Assembly: GCA_015057025.1 (NCBI GenBank)
Contig: SVFD01000001.1
Location: 434,001-498,000 of the forward strand
Direction of reading: 5' to 3'
DNA length: 64,000 bases
Origin: Lachnospiraceae bacterium
GTDB lineage: Bacteria; Bacillota; Clostridia; Lachnospirales; Lachnospiraceae
The translations under genes were made by a program, and so were the position numbers. Shown here in pieces: positions 17,287 through 26,047 of this stretch; the first letter of the stretch is position 1, and the number at the start of each line of letters is the position of its first letter. The notes beneath the pieces were generated by a model, which ran no database searches, was not told the origin of the DNA, and worked only from the letters and a program-made list of their open reading frames with translations.

Positions 17287-17526
17287 GTAACAGCTAGAGG
17301 AAACGGCTATACCCATGATGCCAAAGGCAGACCGGTTAAGTATGTCGCCAGAGAGGATGGAACTTTCGTTATCATAGAGTACACTTACGATTATTAGGGG
17401 AGCAGAACCTCCAAGAACGTAAATGGTAAGGGAACAAGGTACGTAACATACAGCATGAACAGCTTATCCTATGTGCTGTATGAAGCGGATTCTCTTGATA
17501 ATGTTACAACATACAAGAGTATACCC
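17287..17526 (+). pseudogene. Decayed RHS-core fragment
   Basis: Translated in one frame, this region reads like the RHS segment around 15400-15620: YTHDAKGRPVKYVARE, then IEYTYDY, a TAG stop at 17395-17397, GSRTSKNVNGKGT, TYSMNSLSYVLYEADS and DNVTTYK. It has an in-frame stop, many substitutions and no start. It is the residue of an older RHS cassette. Confidence 0.85.
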
Positions 17527-17659
17527 AGCAGGTAAGGAAGGATGGGGACAAATACCAGGACCTAATTCCTTAATAGATAGATTAAATGTTAGAAAAGGAT
17601 TACCGGCTTTTACAGACATGCCTAATGCAAATAAAATCAGTATCGGAGGAAATAAATAG
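17516..17659 (+). pseudogene. Orphan toxin-tip remnant
   Basis: Just after the RHS fragment the reading frame shifts, and about 45 codons stay open, reading VYPAGKEGWGQIPG, then NSLIDRLNVRKGLPAF and TDMPNANKISIGGNK before TAG at 17657-17659. The stop overlaps the GTG start of the next gene (TAGTG). This layout suggests the last part of a former RHS toxin tip still sitting against its immunity gene. I do not recognise the toxin family. Confidence 0.55.
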
Positions 17660-17997
17660 TGAGTAATCAAGGTAGACTTCATATTGTTTTAGAAGCAGTT
17701 AAAAAATACATTTTGGAAATTGAGGAAAAAGAATTATATAAAAAATGTAATATTGAGATATTGATAGATTCGAGTGATGCTTACAGAGTAGCCCTTCAGT
17801 TTGATAATTGTATGGGTGAAATAATAGTTAATCAGCCAGATTTTGCACCCTATAAACACGTAAAAATTGAAATGCTATCAAGTATTGATAAGGAAATTAA
17901 GTATATTTTCGTGTGGCATGATAACGAGAAAGATACTGTGGAAGAAATATTACTTAATATTAAAAAGGGATTTGATATTGCAAATGATTATAGGTGA
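17659..17997 (+). CDS. Orphan candidate immunity protein
   Basis: A 112-residue soluble protein with a helical N-terminus (about residues 5-30), a beta-rich centre and a final helix. It starts with GTG at 17659, overlapping the stop of the toxin-tip remnant, and CGGAGGA lies 10 bases upstream. Small size, AT-rich composition and position behind a decayed RHS cassette make it a candidate immunity gene retained after its toxin was lost. Such orphans can protect against toxins of sibling strains. I do not recognise the family. Confidence 0.65.
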   Translation: MSNQGRLHIVLEAVKKYILEIEEKELYKKCNIEILIDSSDAYRVALQFDNCMGEIIVNQPDFAPYKHVKIEMLSSIDKEIKYIFVWHDNEKDTVEEILLNIKKGFDIANDYR

Positions 17998-18159
17998 GCA
18001 ATAATATGATAAATTCTTTGCAATAAGCTTAATGCCATAGAAATAGTTGCTAATATAGATTTTAGCAAAAAGTTTTGTAGAATAGGCGAGTGCAATGTTC
18101 AGAAATTATAGTAAAAAAGATACATAACATAAAAAATAGTAATACGAAAGGATAAAAAT

Positions 18160-19593
18160 ATGAAAAAAAACAAAAAGAGTGGAATTAGTAGTGTATATTC
18201 AATAAATTATATTACAATTGTTTTGTGCATAATATCTTTAGCATTATTGATTGTAACATGTATAAATCATTATAATATGCAACGGAGTTATTCGGACAAG
18301 TTGGTTGAAATAGATAGACGAATAGTTGCTATTACATCAAGTGATATAGAAGATGAATTAGAAAATATTTATCTTGAATATTACAATCAAATTGATCAAA
18401 AAGCCACAGACACTATTAATATTGTTGTAGCATTCTTTGGAACTGTATTCTCATTAACAACAATTGTAAATACTATTGTTGCTGTTCGCATTCCAAAACA
18501 ATTTGAAGATAAGATGGATGATATGGATGTCAAAATAAAAGATATTGAAAAAAGAGCAATTAGTATAATAGCGTCGGCAATGTATACCGAATTGACATCA
18601 TCAAAATCTACAACACGTGAAAAAATAAGTGCAATCACTGAAATTATAGATGAACATGGAGATGAAACTGGTGATTTTTATTTCTTACGTGGTTTTTTAT
18701 ATGATGATATTAAAGATTATGAAAAAGCAAAAAATGATTATAAGCAGGCTAAGCGAAATGGTGGTTCTGATTATGCATATCATAATAGTATGGGGGTTTT
18801 GTATAACAATATTATGTTGGACTCAAATAAACGCATAGAAAAACATAATGCTGTTAAAAAGGCTGAGTATCATTATAATAAGGCAATAAAATTGCGCGAG
18901 AAGCAAGAAGGGGAAGCTAGTGATTTTCATTGCAATTTAGCATGCCTATATCAAGATTATGGTAAATATTTGATGAATGTGGATGATAATGTCGATATTC
19001 AAGAGGCTATGAAATATTTATCCTCAGCTATGAGTGAATTTAATATTGCTATTTCAGCTAATCCGGAAAATTTAACTGCGTATTTAAACAGGGGAATATC
19101 ATATAGTGAAAAGGGAGAAAAGTACTATCTTGATGCATATAGTGATTTTATTATGTGTAGAAAAATTGACTCTGATAATAAGAATGCACTTAGAGAACTG
19201 ATAGATATTTCTTTAAAATTGTATGAACGAACGGGAGAATTTAGCTATTACGAGGAGGCAAAAAGAGCAACTTCCAAATTAAGACAAGAAATTAATAGAT
19301 TAGATGCACTTCAGCGTAGAATAGATGTAATTGGAGAGCGCGTTTCAAAAGGGTTAATTGCTCAAATTGATGAGAGAATAGGCGATCTTTCTGTTGAAGA
19401 AGCAAAAAAATATAAGCCTGACACAAAAGAATATTCGGATGGAATAGTTGAAGCAATAACACATTATCAGTCAGCTATGGCATATTATAGAGAAACAAAA
19501 AGTGAAGAAGCAAGAGAGAAAATTAATTGTATAACTGAAAAAATTAATTTAATAACGGACAATTCTATAATTAGTCCACCTGCTACAAATTAA
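18160..19593 (+). CDS. Membrane-anchored TPR-repeat protein, unknown function
   Basis: A 477-residue protein. Residues about 15-37 and 83-107 are membrane segments with a short coiled charged stretch between them. Residues 108-140 are a coiled-coil-like charged helix (DKMDDMDVKIKDIEKRA). Residues about 165-345 carry TPR-type repeats (for example FLRGFLYDDIKDYEKAKNDY, YHYNKAIKL and AYLNRGISYSEKGEKY). The rest is charged and helical. It is AT-rich and lies between the decayed cassette and the second RHS copy, unlike a typical immunity gene in size. It may be cargo of the island, a receptor-type immunity protein or an unrelated insertion. AAAGGAT lies 8 bases before the ATG. Confidence 0.6.
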   Translation: MKKNKKSGISSVYSINYITIVLCIISLALLIVTCINHYNMQRSYSDKLVEIDRRIVAITSSDIEDELENIYLEYYNQIDQKATDTINIVVAFFGTVFSLTTIVNTIVAVRIPKQFEDKMDDMDVKIKDIEKRAISIIASAMYTELTSSKSTTREKISAITEIIDEHGDETGDFYFLRGFLYDDIKDYEKAKNDYKQAKRNGGSDYAYHNSMGVLYNNIMLDSNKRIEKHNAVKKAEYHYNKAIKLREKQEGEASDFHCNLACLYQDYGKYLMNVDDNVDIQEAMKYLSSAMSEFNIAISANPENLTAYLNRGISYSEKGEKYYLDAYSDFIMCRKIDSDNKNALRELIDISLKLYERTGEFSYYEEAKRATSKLRQEINRLDALQRRIDVIGERVSKGLIAQIDERIGDLSVEEAKKYKPDTKEYSDGIVEAITHYQSAMAYYRETKSEEAREKINCITEKINLITDNSIISPPATN

Positions 19594-19750
19594 TTTATTC
19601 AATAGAAAAATATTATTTGTGAAACTTGATTTACTGAATTAGCTAGAAGAAAGAGCATGGAATAGATTCATGTATATATTTTTATATAAAATATATTTAA
19701 TGAAATTTAGAAACATTATGGTATGAGTTTTAAAAGAATATATTAATATG

Positions 19751-22214
19751 GTAACGGTATGCTAAGCAGTATCAGTGATGATATCGGCACCATTCAAAAC
19801 ACCGTATACAGGGAGGACGGACAACCCTTATCGGTTCGGAATGCTTCCGGCACCACCTTCCTTTACAATTACGATGCAGAGGGCCTGTGTACCTCCATTC
19901 AGGTACAAAGCCCTGACGGTGCGTTACTGTATACTTATACATACACCTATGATGAACGGCACTACTTATCCTCCATGACGGATACCTTAGGCAACGTGCA
20001 AACCTTCGAGACAGACGCAAGTGGTAACATCCTTGCAAAGACAGACGCCCTTGGTAACCGTACGGAATATACCTATGACATACAGTCAAACCTTGTAAAA
20101 GTGCTGTATGCGGACGGTACAGGTGAGAGCTTTACTTATGATGCGGAAGGCAATGTCATTACATCGGTAAACCGCTTGGGTCAGACCGTCACCATGGAAT
20201 ACGATAAGTTAAACCGCTTAAAGAAGATTACATACCCTGACGGCACCAAGGAAAGCTATACCTATGATGCAGTAGGCAATGTCCTTACCCATACTTCCGT
20301 CACGGGAGCGGTAACCACTTATACATATGACTGTACCTATCAGGTAACAAGTGTTACCGATGCTGCAGGGGGAGTCATCAGCTATACCTATGATGACCTT
20401 GGCAGGGTGGAAACCGTAACAGACTGCCTTGGTAACATCACATCTTACGAATACGATAAGAACAATAATGTTACAGCCATGGTATACCCGGATAAAACCC
20501 GCGTTACCATGGAGTATGACGCAAGAAACCGCCTGGTTGCACAGACGGATGCCTACGGCAGTAAAACCACCTATACCTATGATAACAGTGATTACCTGGT
20601 GGCAGTTACCACCCCCTTAGGTGCAAAGACTGTCTATGAGTATGACTGCTTCGGTAACTTAACCCTTGTAAAAGATGCAAGGGGTAACAGCACCACCTAT
20701 ACTTACGATGCATTATCCAGGGTAATAAGTGTCACCAATCCTCTTGGGAACACCTGCACCTATGAGTATGATGCCAAGGGTAATGTCATAAGTGCTACCG
20801 ACTTTGGCGGTAATACAAGTACCCATGTCTATGACAGCATGGGAAGACTGATTCAGACGGGACTTGGAGAGGAAACGGTACGTTATACTTACCGAAACGG
20901 TCTTCTCAGTGCAGTGACGGATGCCTCCGGTGTAGTGAAATATGAGTATGACACCTATGGCAGACTGATATCCGAAACGGATAGCTTCGGTAATGAAATT
21001 AAATATACCTATGATGCTTACGGCAGAATAGAAACCCTTACAAGCGGTGAGGTAAGTATAAGCTATACCTATGATATCTTAGACCGTATCAGCACCGTAA
21101 CGGATGCACATGGTAACGTAACCACTTATACCTATGATGCCTGCGGCAGAATCATAAGTATCAGGCATGCCAACGGTATGGAGACCGCCTATACCTATAA
21201 CCTGTGCGGTCAGGTAGAGAAGGAAAACGTTACGGATGTAAAAGGTAACATTGTCATGGAGTATAGCTATACCCATGGCTTAAACGGTGAAATCTTAACA
21301 GTAGAGGAAACCGAAGGAAATACCGTTACCAAGGTAGCCTATACCTACGATAAGGAAATGCGCCTGACAGGGGAAACACGGAGTCAGGGAGAGAACCGCT
21401 TAAGCATCAGTTACACCTATGATGCGGTAGGAAACCGTATCTCCAAGACCACCACCGTAACCGGTGATATTTCCGGTATGGTAAATGAGACCATAGAAGA
21501 AGGAACCATTACTTACACTTACAATGCATGGAATCAGCTGGTAAGTGAAAAGCAGGAGAGTGATGATTCAAGCTACACCTATGATGAATCGGGAGCTATT
21601 TCAGGCATCAATGGAGATAAGAACATCACCTATACCTACGATGCTAAGGGCAGACTTGTTAAGTATGTCACCAGAGAGAACGGAACACCTGTTATCACGG
21701 AATATACTTACGATTATCAGGGAACCAGAACTTCTAAGACCGTAGACGGTAAGGAAACGCAGTACATTACCTATAGCATGAACGGTTTATCTTATGTGCT
21801 GTATGAAGCAGATGCATCAGGCAATATAGAAGCCGAATATGTCAGAGGCTGTCAGCTTCATACCATGACAAGAGACTCCGAAACCTATGTGTACTTAAGT
21901 GATGCACATATGGATGTCAGGGCACTGGCAGACAGTGAAGGTAACCTCGTAAACCGCTACCGTTATGATGCATGGGGCAATACCCTGTATGCGGAAGAAG
22001 AAGTAGAGAATCCCTACCGCTACTGTCAGGAAGAATATGATGCAGAAAGCGGTAACACTTACCTTAGGGCAAGGTACTACAACGCAACAAGTGCTAACTT
22101 CCTAAGTGCGGATGCATATGCAGGTGAGCTGAATAATCCCATGACCTTAAACAAGTATGCATATGCAGGAGCAAACCCTGTGATGTATGCGGACCCAAGT
22201 GGGTATATGTTTAC
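19751..22214 (+). repeat. Direct repeat copy B (truncated RHS shell and core)
   Basis: Colinear second copy of 13522-15985. The left junction is abrupt: upstream of 19751 the sequence is AT-rich and unrelated to RHS. The right end is where the toxin tips diverge. Recombination between the copies would delete 6,229 bp. Confidence 0.93.
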
Positions 22215-22968
22215 GATTATTGAAACGCAGCTTAGGATAGCAATGGAGAATATACTAAGGAATATGGAACAAATCCATTATACCGGTATGTTCTGCGGAT
22301 TTGCATCGGCGATTGATACTGCTTTGTCAGGTGAAGGAGATGTAATGACATCCTTCATGCAGGGGTATGTGACCGGAGTGGCCGGAGCCAGTGTTTTATA
22401 TGGTTTAATGGCATTCCCTTCCATTATGCTGGAAGTTAAGATGCTGATTGGTGTATTCCAGTCCGTAGGAGTGGGATTAGGTCTGTATTATATGAATGAA
22501 GCCTGGGATGACGGTAATGTACCATTGGCAGTGTATCGAACCATGATGACAACAGCGGATATCATGACGCTGTATCAGCAGTTTGGACCGGAGTTTGCAA
22601 ATGGCTGGAGATATTATTTTGGTAATGCAGGAGGACAGAGTGCTACTAGTTCTTGGGTTAGAAACTTAGATAACACAAGCGATTTAAATGTAGATGATTT
22701 CATATCATTAAAAGATAATGGTGTTGTGAAAGTTAATACATCAGGTAGTGATAGACCATTAACAGGGGCACCTAATAGTTATTATAAAACCGGAAATGGA
22801 GAGCATATATTTGTATATGATGGAGATGGAAAATTAATATACGATATAAGCAGTAGTCGAGTTAAAGGTTTTAAAATAAATATTGACCCTAATGGTATTG
22901 AACATTATCAAGCATATAAACTAGAAGGTGCTGTGCCAGACGCAATTAAAGAATTATTTGGATGGTGA
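19759..22968 (+). CDS. 5'-truncated RHS cassette with a different toxin tip
   Basis: A 1,069-residue open frame that lacks the signal peptide, lectin and Ig-like modules of the first RHS protein. Residues 1-818 are YD repeats plus the RHS core, almost identical to the first copy. The tip differs: a hydrophobic glycine-rich linker (about 830-950), then a unique C-terminal domain (about 960-1069) with PNSYYKTGNGEHIFVYDGDG, KLIYDISSSRVKGFKI and a final AIKELFGW. I do not recognise this domain; the conserved-looking His, Asp and Arg suggest an enzyme. There is no ribosome binding site before the ATG, which is only 8 bp inside the duplicated DNA, so the cassette is probably silent until recombined into the full-length gene. 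A candidate immunity gene overlaps its stop region. Confidence 0.85.
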   Translation: MLSSISDDIGTIQNTVYREDGQPLSVRNASGTTFLYNYDAEGLCTSIQVQSPDGALLYTYTYTYDERHYLSSMTDTLGNVQTFETDASGNILAKTDALGNRTEYTYDIQSNLVKVLYADGTGESFTYDAEGNVITSVNRLGQTVTMEYDKLNRLKKITYPDGTKESYTYDAVGNVLTHTSVTGAVTTYTYDCTYQVTSVTDAAGGVISYTYDDLGRVETVTDCLGNITSYEYDKNNNVTAMVYPDKTRVTMEYDARNRLVAQTDAYGSKTTYTYDNSDYLVAVTTPLGAKTVYEYDCFGNLTLVKDARGNSTTYTYDALSRVISVTNPLGNTCTYEYDAKGNVISATDFGGNTSTHVYDSMGRLIQTGLGEETVRYTYRNGLLSAVTDASGVVKYEYDTYGRLISETDSFGNEIKYTYDAYGRIETLTSGEVSISYTYDILDRISTVTDAHGNVTTYTYDACGRIISIRHANGMETAYTYNLCGQVEKENVTDVKGNIVMEYSYTHGLNGEILTVEETEGNTVTKVAYTYDKEMRLTGETRSQGENRLSISYTYDAVGNRISKTTTVTGDISGMVNETIEEGTITYTYNAWNQLVSEKQESDDSSYTYDESGAISGINGDKNITYTYDAKGRLVKYVTRENGTPVITEYTYDYQGTRTSKTVDGKETQYITYSMNGLSYVLYEADASGNIEAEYVRGCQLHTMTRDSETYVYLSDAHMDVRALADSEGNLVNRYRYDAWGNTLYAEEEVENPYRYCQEEYDAESGNTYLRARYYNATSANFLSADAYAGELNNPMTLNKYAYAGANPVMYADPSGYMFTIIETQLRIAMENILRNMEQIHYTGMFCGFASAIDTALSGEGDVMTSFMQGYVTGVAGASVLYGLMAFPSIMLEVKMLIGVFQSVGVGLGLYYMNEAWDDGNVPLAVYRTMMTTADIMTLYQQFGPEFANGWRYYFGNAGGQSATSSWVRNLDNTSDLNVDDFISLKDNGVVKVNTSGSDRPLTGAPNSYYKTGNGEHIFVYDGDGKLIYDISSSRVKGFKINIDPNGIEHYQAYKLEGAVPDAIKELFGW

Positions 22969-22973
22969 TAAAA

Positions 22974-23465
22974 ATGGAGAATGTCAAAATATTTAAAAGC
23001 ATAGTTGATGAAACAATCAAAAATGAGATTATAGATGCTAACTGGTGTACGGATTTAATTCAGTACGGCACATACAAGTGCAAAATGGATGGTTTAATAG
23101 CTGCTGCATATTTGTACTGTCCCCAAATCATACAGGTTAAAGATTATATATTTATTAAGCAATTTTGGAATTGTAGTACCGAGGAATCTATGGAGCGCAT
23201 TCGTAGATTGGAAGAACAATATGGTTGCGATAAAAAATCTATTGAAATGAGTGTCAATACATGGAGCATAGGTGATTTCTTTATTGGCGACTCTAGTGAA
23301 TTTATGGATAATGAAAAGTTAATTCGACAATTTGGTGATGCAATAGTATATTTTTGGAAGATTAGAGTAAAGGAATTATTGCCAGAAAGAGAAATTATTG
23401 TCGAATTAGGTAATGATTTAATAGGTGAATTTGGATTATGCATTACTATGTATGAAGAAACTTAA
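22974..23465 (+). CDS. Candidate immunity protein for the second RHS tip
   Basis: A 163-residue soluble acidic protein placed 5 bp after the stop of the second RHS cassette. I chose ATG 22974 because GGTGAT (22964-22969), part of a classic Shine-Dalgarno complement, precedes it. An alternative ATG at 22962 would overlap the toxin stop and add four residues. The protein has mixed helices and strands, several aromatic residues and no membrane segment. I do not recognise the family. Immunity function is inferred from its position. Confidence 0.68.
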   Translation: MENVKIFKSIVDETIKNEIIDANWCTDLIQYGTYKCKMDGLIAAAYLYCPQIIQVKDYIFIKQFWNCSTEESMERIRRLEEQYGCDKKSIEMSVNTWSIGDFFIGDSSEFMDNEKLIRQFGDAIVYFWKIRVKELLPEREIIVELGNDLIGEFGLCITMYEET

Positions 23466-23602
23466 TTGATGGAGAGAAGCAAGGACTAATTATAGAACTA
23501 TCAAGTAGTAACACATGTGTAATGATTAAGTTTGGTATGGTGCAAGCAGTAGGCGTAAAAGATGAAGGTATTGTGCAAGGCAATCTTTTTTTGTGGCAAT
23601 GA
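23459..23602 (+). pseudogene. Fragment of a further immunity-like gene
   Basis: An open stretch of 47 codons without a start, in a different frame from the preceding gene: NLIDGEKQGLIIELSSSN, then VMIKFGMVQAVGVKDEG and QGNLFLWQ before TGA. The dense beta-strand pattern looks like the end of a small soluble protein. The position suggests the remains of another immunity gene of the island. Confidence 0.35.
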
Positions 23603-23784
23603 GATATAAAAATACAAAGATATTGTTTTTATGAATGTCATGTATGAGGTAAAAGATGGTGAATTTGCTAAGCAAATTAATCAAATTTGTGATGGTGGAA
23701 TGCGGTGGAAAAGTGACACCACCTAAGCTAGTATGTGCATGGGAATGTAGAAACCGAAAATTCGAATAGCAATCACCATCTTAA

Positions 23785-24000
23785 CAGAAGAAGTTAAAAA
23801 TATATGCTAAGGAGAAATATATTAGAGTGTCAGAATCAAAATATTCTAAGGAAATGAATATGAGAAATAAAGAATTGGAAACAAAACTCAAAGAAAGAGA
23901 ACGTGAGATAAAGAAGCTACAGAGTATGATAGAAGAGGAAAAGGAGAAAGTAGATATTCTAAAAAAATCCCTGCACATCTTTACGCAACAGCCAGAATGA
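23785..24000 (+). pseudogene. IS3-family OrfA tail
   Basis: Open from just after a TAA stop, the frame encodes a charged leucine-zipper-like helix (ELETKLKEREREIKKLQSMI, then EEEKEKVDILKKSLHIFTQ) ending in TGA at 23998-24000. This matches the C-terminal coiled coil of IS3 OrfA proteins. The N-terminal helix-turn-helix part is missing. Confidence 0.65.
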
Positions 24001-24287
24001 AATATGAAGCAATCAGCAAATATAGCTCCACTTTCTCGGTAAGAAAGATGTGCAAAGTGTTGGAGCTTGATTCTTCGAATTACTACCGCTGGAAACGTGC
24101 AGAAGAGAAACGGAAGCAGAAGATATCCGATGAGTTGAAGCTTGTTAAACAGGTAGAAAAAGTTTTTAATGACAGTGATAAAACCTATGGATATAGAGCA
24201 ATGCAAAGTGCATTAAAAAATGAAGGAATTGTAATTAGTGAATATAAAATAAGAAGAATAATGAGAGAGAATATGATTATATCATAG
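23997..24287 (+). pseudogene. IS3-family OrfB (transposase) N-terminal fragment
   Basis: Ninety-six codons resembling the N-terminal HTH_21 region of IS3 OrfB transposases: FSVRKMCKVLELDSSNYYRW, and then KTYGYRAMQSALKNEG and YKIRRIMRENMI, followed by a stop. A complete OrfB is about 270-300 residues with a DDE integrase core, so roughly two thirds are absent and the protein cannot catalyse transposition. Confidence 0.8.
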
Positions 24288-24411
24288 TCTATAATCTATT
24301 TATCAATAATTAAATATGGGGCTGTCCCTGTGATAATTAACGGGGATGGTTTGTGATGCGGTAGCTTTCCCTGTTTTTTTATATAAATTTTAGGGAAAGG
24401 AGAAAGTAGGA

Positions 24412-24537
24412 ATGGAGGCTTTTATGACTTGTCCGGTAATTATCATTGAAGAAGAAAATCCTATCCCTCAAACACCCCATGAAACAACCCGGTTACAGCA
24501 TTTTCGATTCTTTCAGGCTGTATGCCTGAATAGTTGA
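24412..24537 (+). CDS. Possible 41-codon ORF antisense to the end of the MocR gene
   Basis: ATG 24412 follows a good ribosome binding site (AAAGGAGAAAGTAGG) and opens 41 codons beginning MEAFMTCPVIIIEEENP. The second half runs antisense into the MocR-type gene, so it is either a truncated remnant whose start survived or chance. The ribosome binding site is the only positive argument. Confidence 0.2.
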   Translation: MEAFMTCPVIIIEEENPIPQTPHETTRLQHFRFFQAVCLNS

Positions 24538-25864
24538 TAATCAAAGTATGCTCTTTAGCTCTTTTTTTATCATGGAAATACTGGCTTAAGCAGGAGATAT
24601 GAATCCCCTGTTTTGCAATTCGCTTTATAAGTTCCTCATCTGAATATGGTGTATCGATTTCAAGAAGAAAGTGCAATCCCGCATTTTCTTCTTTTATTTT
24701 TACCTTGTTAAAATGTTTTTGGCTACGGATACAATTAAGCAGATTATCTCTCTGCACACGGTAATAATTGCGCATGCGATTAATATGTTTTTCCATGTAT
24801 CCCTTTTCAATAAACTGATAAAGGGTGTACTGGTCGAAATTAGATACGGTGCAGGCATAGAAATTAAGCTCCTGACTATATCGGTCTGCCAAGGCTTTGG
24901 GAAGAACCATGTAGCTGATACGGATGGTGGAGCTTAAGCTTTTGGAAAAGGTATTCATATAAATTACCTTGCCGGCAGAATCGATACTTTGTAAAGAGGG
25001 AATCGGCTTACCGGTTAAGCGGAATTCGCTGTCATAATCGTCTTCAATAATATAGCGTTGTTCGTCTTGGGATGCCCAGGAAAGAAGCTCATATCGTCGG
25101 CTGACAGGTGTAATAATACCTGTAGGGAAGTGGTGGGATGGCGATATGTGAAGTATGTCTGCCTCTGTGGCGGTTAATGCATTCATGTTTACGCCGTTTT
25201 TATCCATGGGAACATGTACGCAGATTACATTGTTTGCCTCATAGATACGGGTGATTTTCTGATACCCCGGATCTTCTACGGCATACACCTTATCCCGTCC
25301 GAGAAGCTGAATAATAATACCATACAAGTATTCCGTACCGGCACCTACAATAATCTGCTCCGGTTCTACCAACATGCCGCGGAACTGGTACAAATAGTCT
25401 GCAATTGTTTCGCGAAGCGGCAAAATTCCGCCGGAGGGGGAACGCATCATAAGCTCTTTGGCATAATCGGACATGGTCATGCGGTTGAGTTTACTCCAAG
25501 TCGCAAATGGGAAAGTGTCAGCCAGCGTAGAGTTATTTGCAAAATCCGCATAATAATCAGAGGTTGCAATTTCTTTCTTCTGTCTCCTTTCCGGGCGAAG
25601 CGTTTCTAAAGGTTTTAAGGAGGTAATATCACTGACATAAAAACCGCTTTTGGGCACAGAATATAAGTATCCTTCCGCCATTAACTGGTTGTAGGAGTTT
25701 TCCACTGTAATGGTACTGACATTTAAGTTTTTGGCAAGAGCCCTTTTTGAGGGAAGTTTTTCGCCTGATTTTAAGGCTCCTGATAAAATATCATTTTTGA
25801 TTTGTCTGTACAGATATTCATACAGACTTTGCTGTCCGCGGTTTTCGAAAGAATATGTCAACAT
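24461..25864 (-). CDS. MocR/PdxR-type GntR regulator with aminotransferase domain
   Basis: A 467-residue regulator with an N-terminal GntR winged helix (residues about 10-75: LYEYLYRQIKNDILSGALK, LPSKRALAKNLNVS) joined to a fold-type-I PLP-dependent aminotransferase domain (about 110-460). The PLP lysine is K308 in NTFSKSLS. GAGTEYLYG and EDDYDSEF are other family signatures. MocR proteins bind PLP as effector. Here the gene is divergent from a pyridoxal/pyridoxamine kinase gene 183 bp away, the classical PdxR arrangement, so it probably controls PLP salvage. AGGAGAAGCC-type sequence precedes the start. Confidence in the family is high; the PdxR role is inferred from the neighbour. Confidence 0.88.
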   Translation of the reverse strand: MLTYSFENRGQQSLYEYLYRQIKNDILSGALKSGEKLPSKRALAKNLNVSTITVENSYNQLMAEGYLYSVPKSGFYVSDITSLKPLETLRPERRQKKEIATSDYYADFANNSTLADTFPFATWSKLNRMTMSDYAKELMMRSPSGGILPLRETIADYLYQFRGMLVEPEQIIVGAGTEYLYGIIIQLLGRDKVYAVEDPGYQKITRIYEANNVICVHVPMDKNGVNMNALTATEADILHISPSHHFPTGIITPVSRRYELLSWASQDEQRYIIEDDYDSEFRLTGKPIPSLQSIDSAGKVIYMNTFSKSLSSTIRISYMVLPKALADRYSQELNFYACTVSNFDQYTLYQFIEKGYMEKHINRMRNYYRVQRDNLLNCIRSQKHFNKVKIKEENAGLHFLLEIDTPYSDEELIKRIAKQGIHISCLSQYFHDKKRAKEHTLIINYSGIQPERIENAVTGLFHGVFEG

Positions 25865-25877
25865 GGCTTCTCCAATC

Positions 25878-25935
25878 TGACCATAAAAAAATATTGCAAA
25901 TTGGTTATTTTAATAAGGTCAAATAAAAGTATAAT
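25878..25935. promoter_or_regulatory. Divergent regulatory region between the MocR-type and kinase genes
   Basis: TGACC (25878-25882) and GGTCA (25917-25921) form a spaced inverted repeat. TATAAT at 25930-25935 faces the kinase gene with only a weak -35, as expected for an activator-dependent promoter. On the minus strand TTGACC (25922-25917) lies 17 bases from TTGCAA (25899-25894). The exact MocR sites cannot be fixed by eye. Confidence 0.35.
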
Positions 25936-26047
25936 GTACAGTATCGAAAATGTAAAGCCTAAAGATTTACATACAATATTTGTAAAAATAAAGAGGTTCA
26001 TTTGACATATTTATGCAAGATTATAGTAAGAAAAGGAGATTTATGAA

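Larger units (their letters stand above)
23785..24287 (+). mobile_element. Truncated IS3-family element
   Basis: The two overlapping reading frames below (orfA tail and orfB head, joined by an ATGA overlap) are the typical IS3-family arrangement. The catalytic DDE part and both ends are missing. It marks the right edge of the RHS island, where such remnants are common. Confidence 0.7.

Noticed and set aside
18160-19593. Treating the TPR protein as a phage abortive-infection gene
   Set aside because: TPR repeats plus membrane segments are too generic. No nuclease, HEPN or TIR domain is visible.
23602-23784. An additional gene (about 31 codons, MYEVKDGEFAKQIN)
   Set aside because: The stretch is short, lacks a ribosome binding site and has no recognisable family. 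It is most likely debris between the immunity fragment and the IS3 remnant.
24288-24411. IS3 right inverted repeat or attachment site
   Set aside because: A GGGGCTGTCCCTGTG stretch and a CTTTCCCT/AGGGAAAG palindrome are present, but neither can be matched to a transposase end or a duplicated target site.
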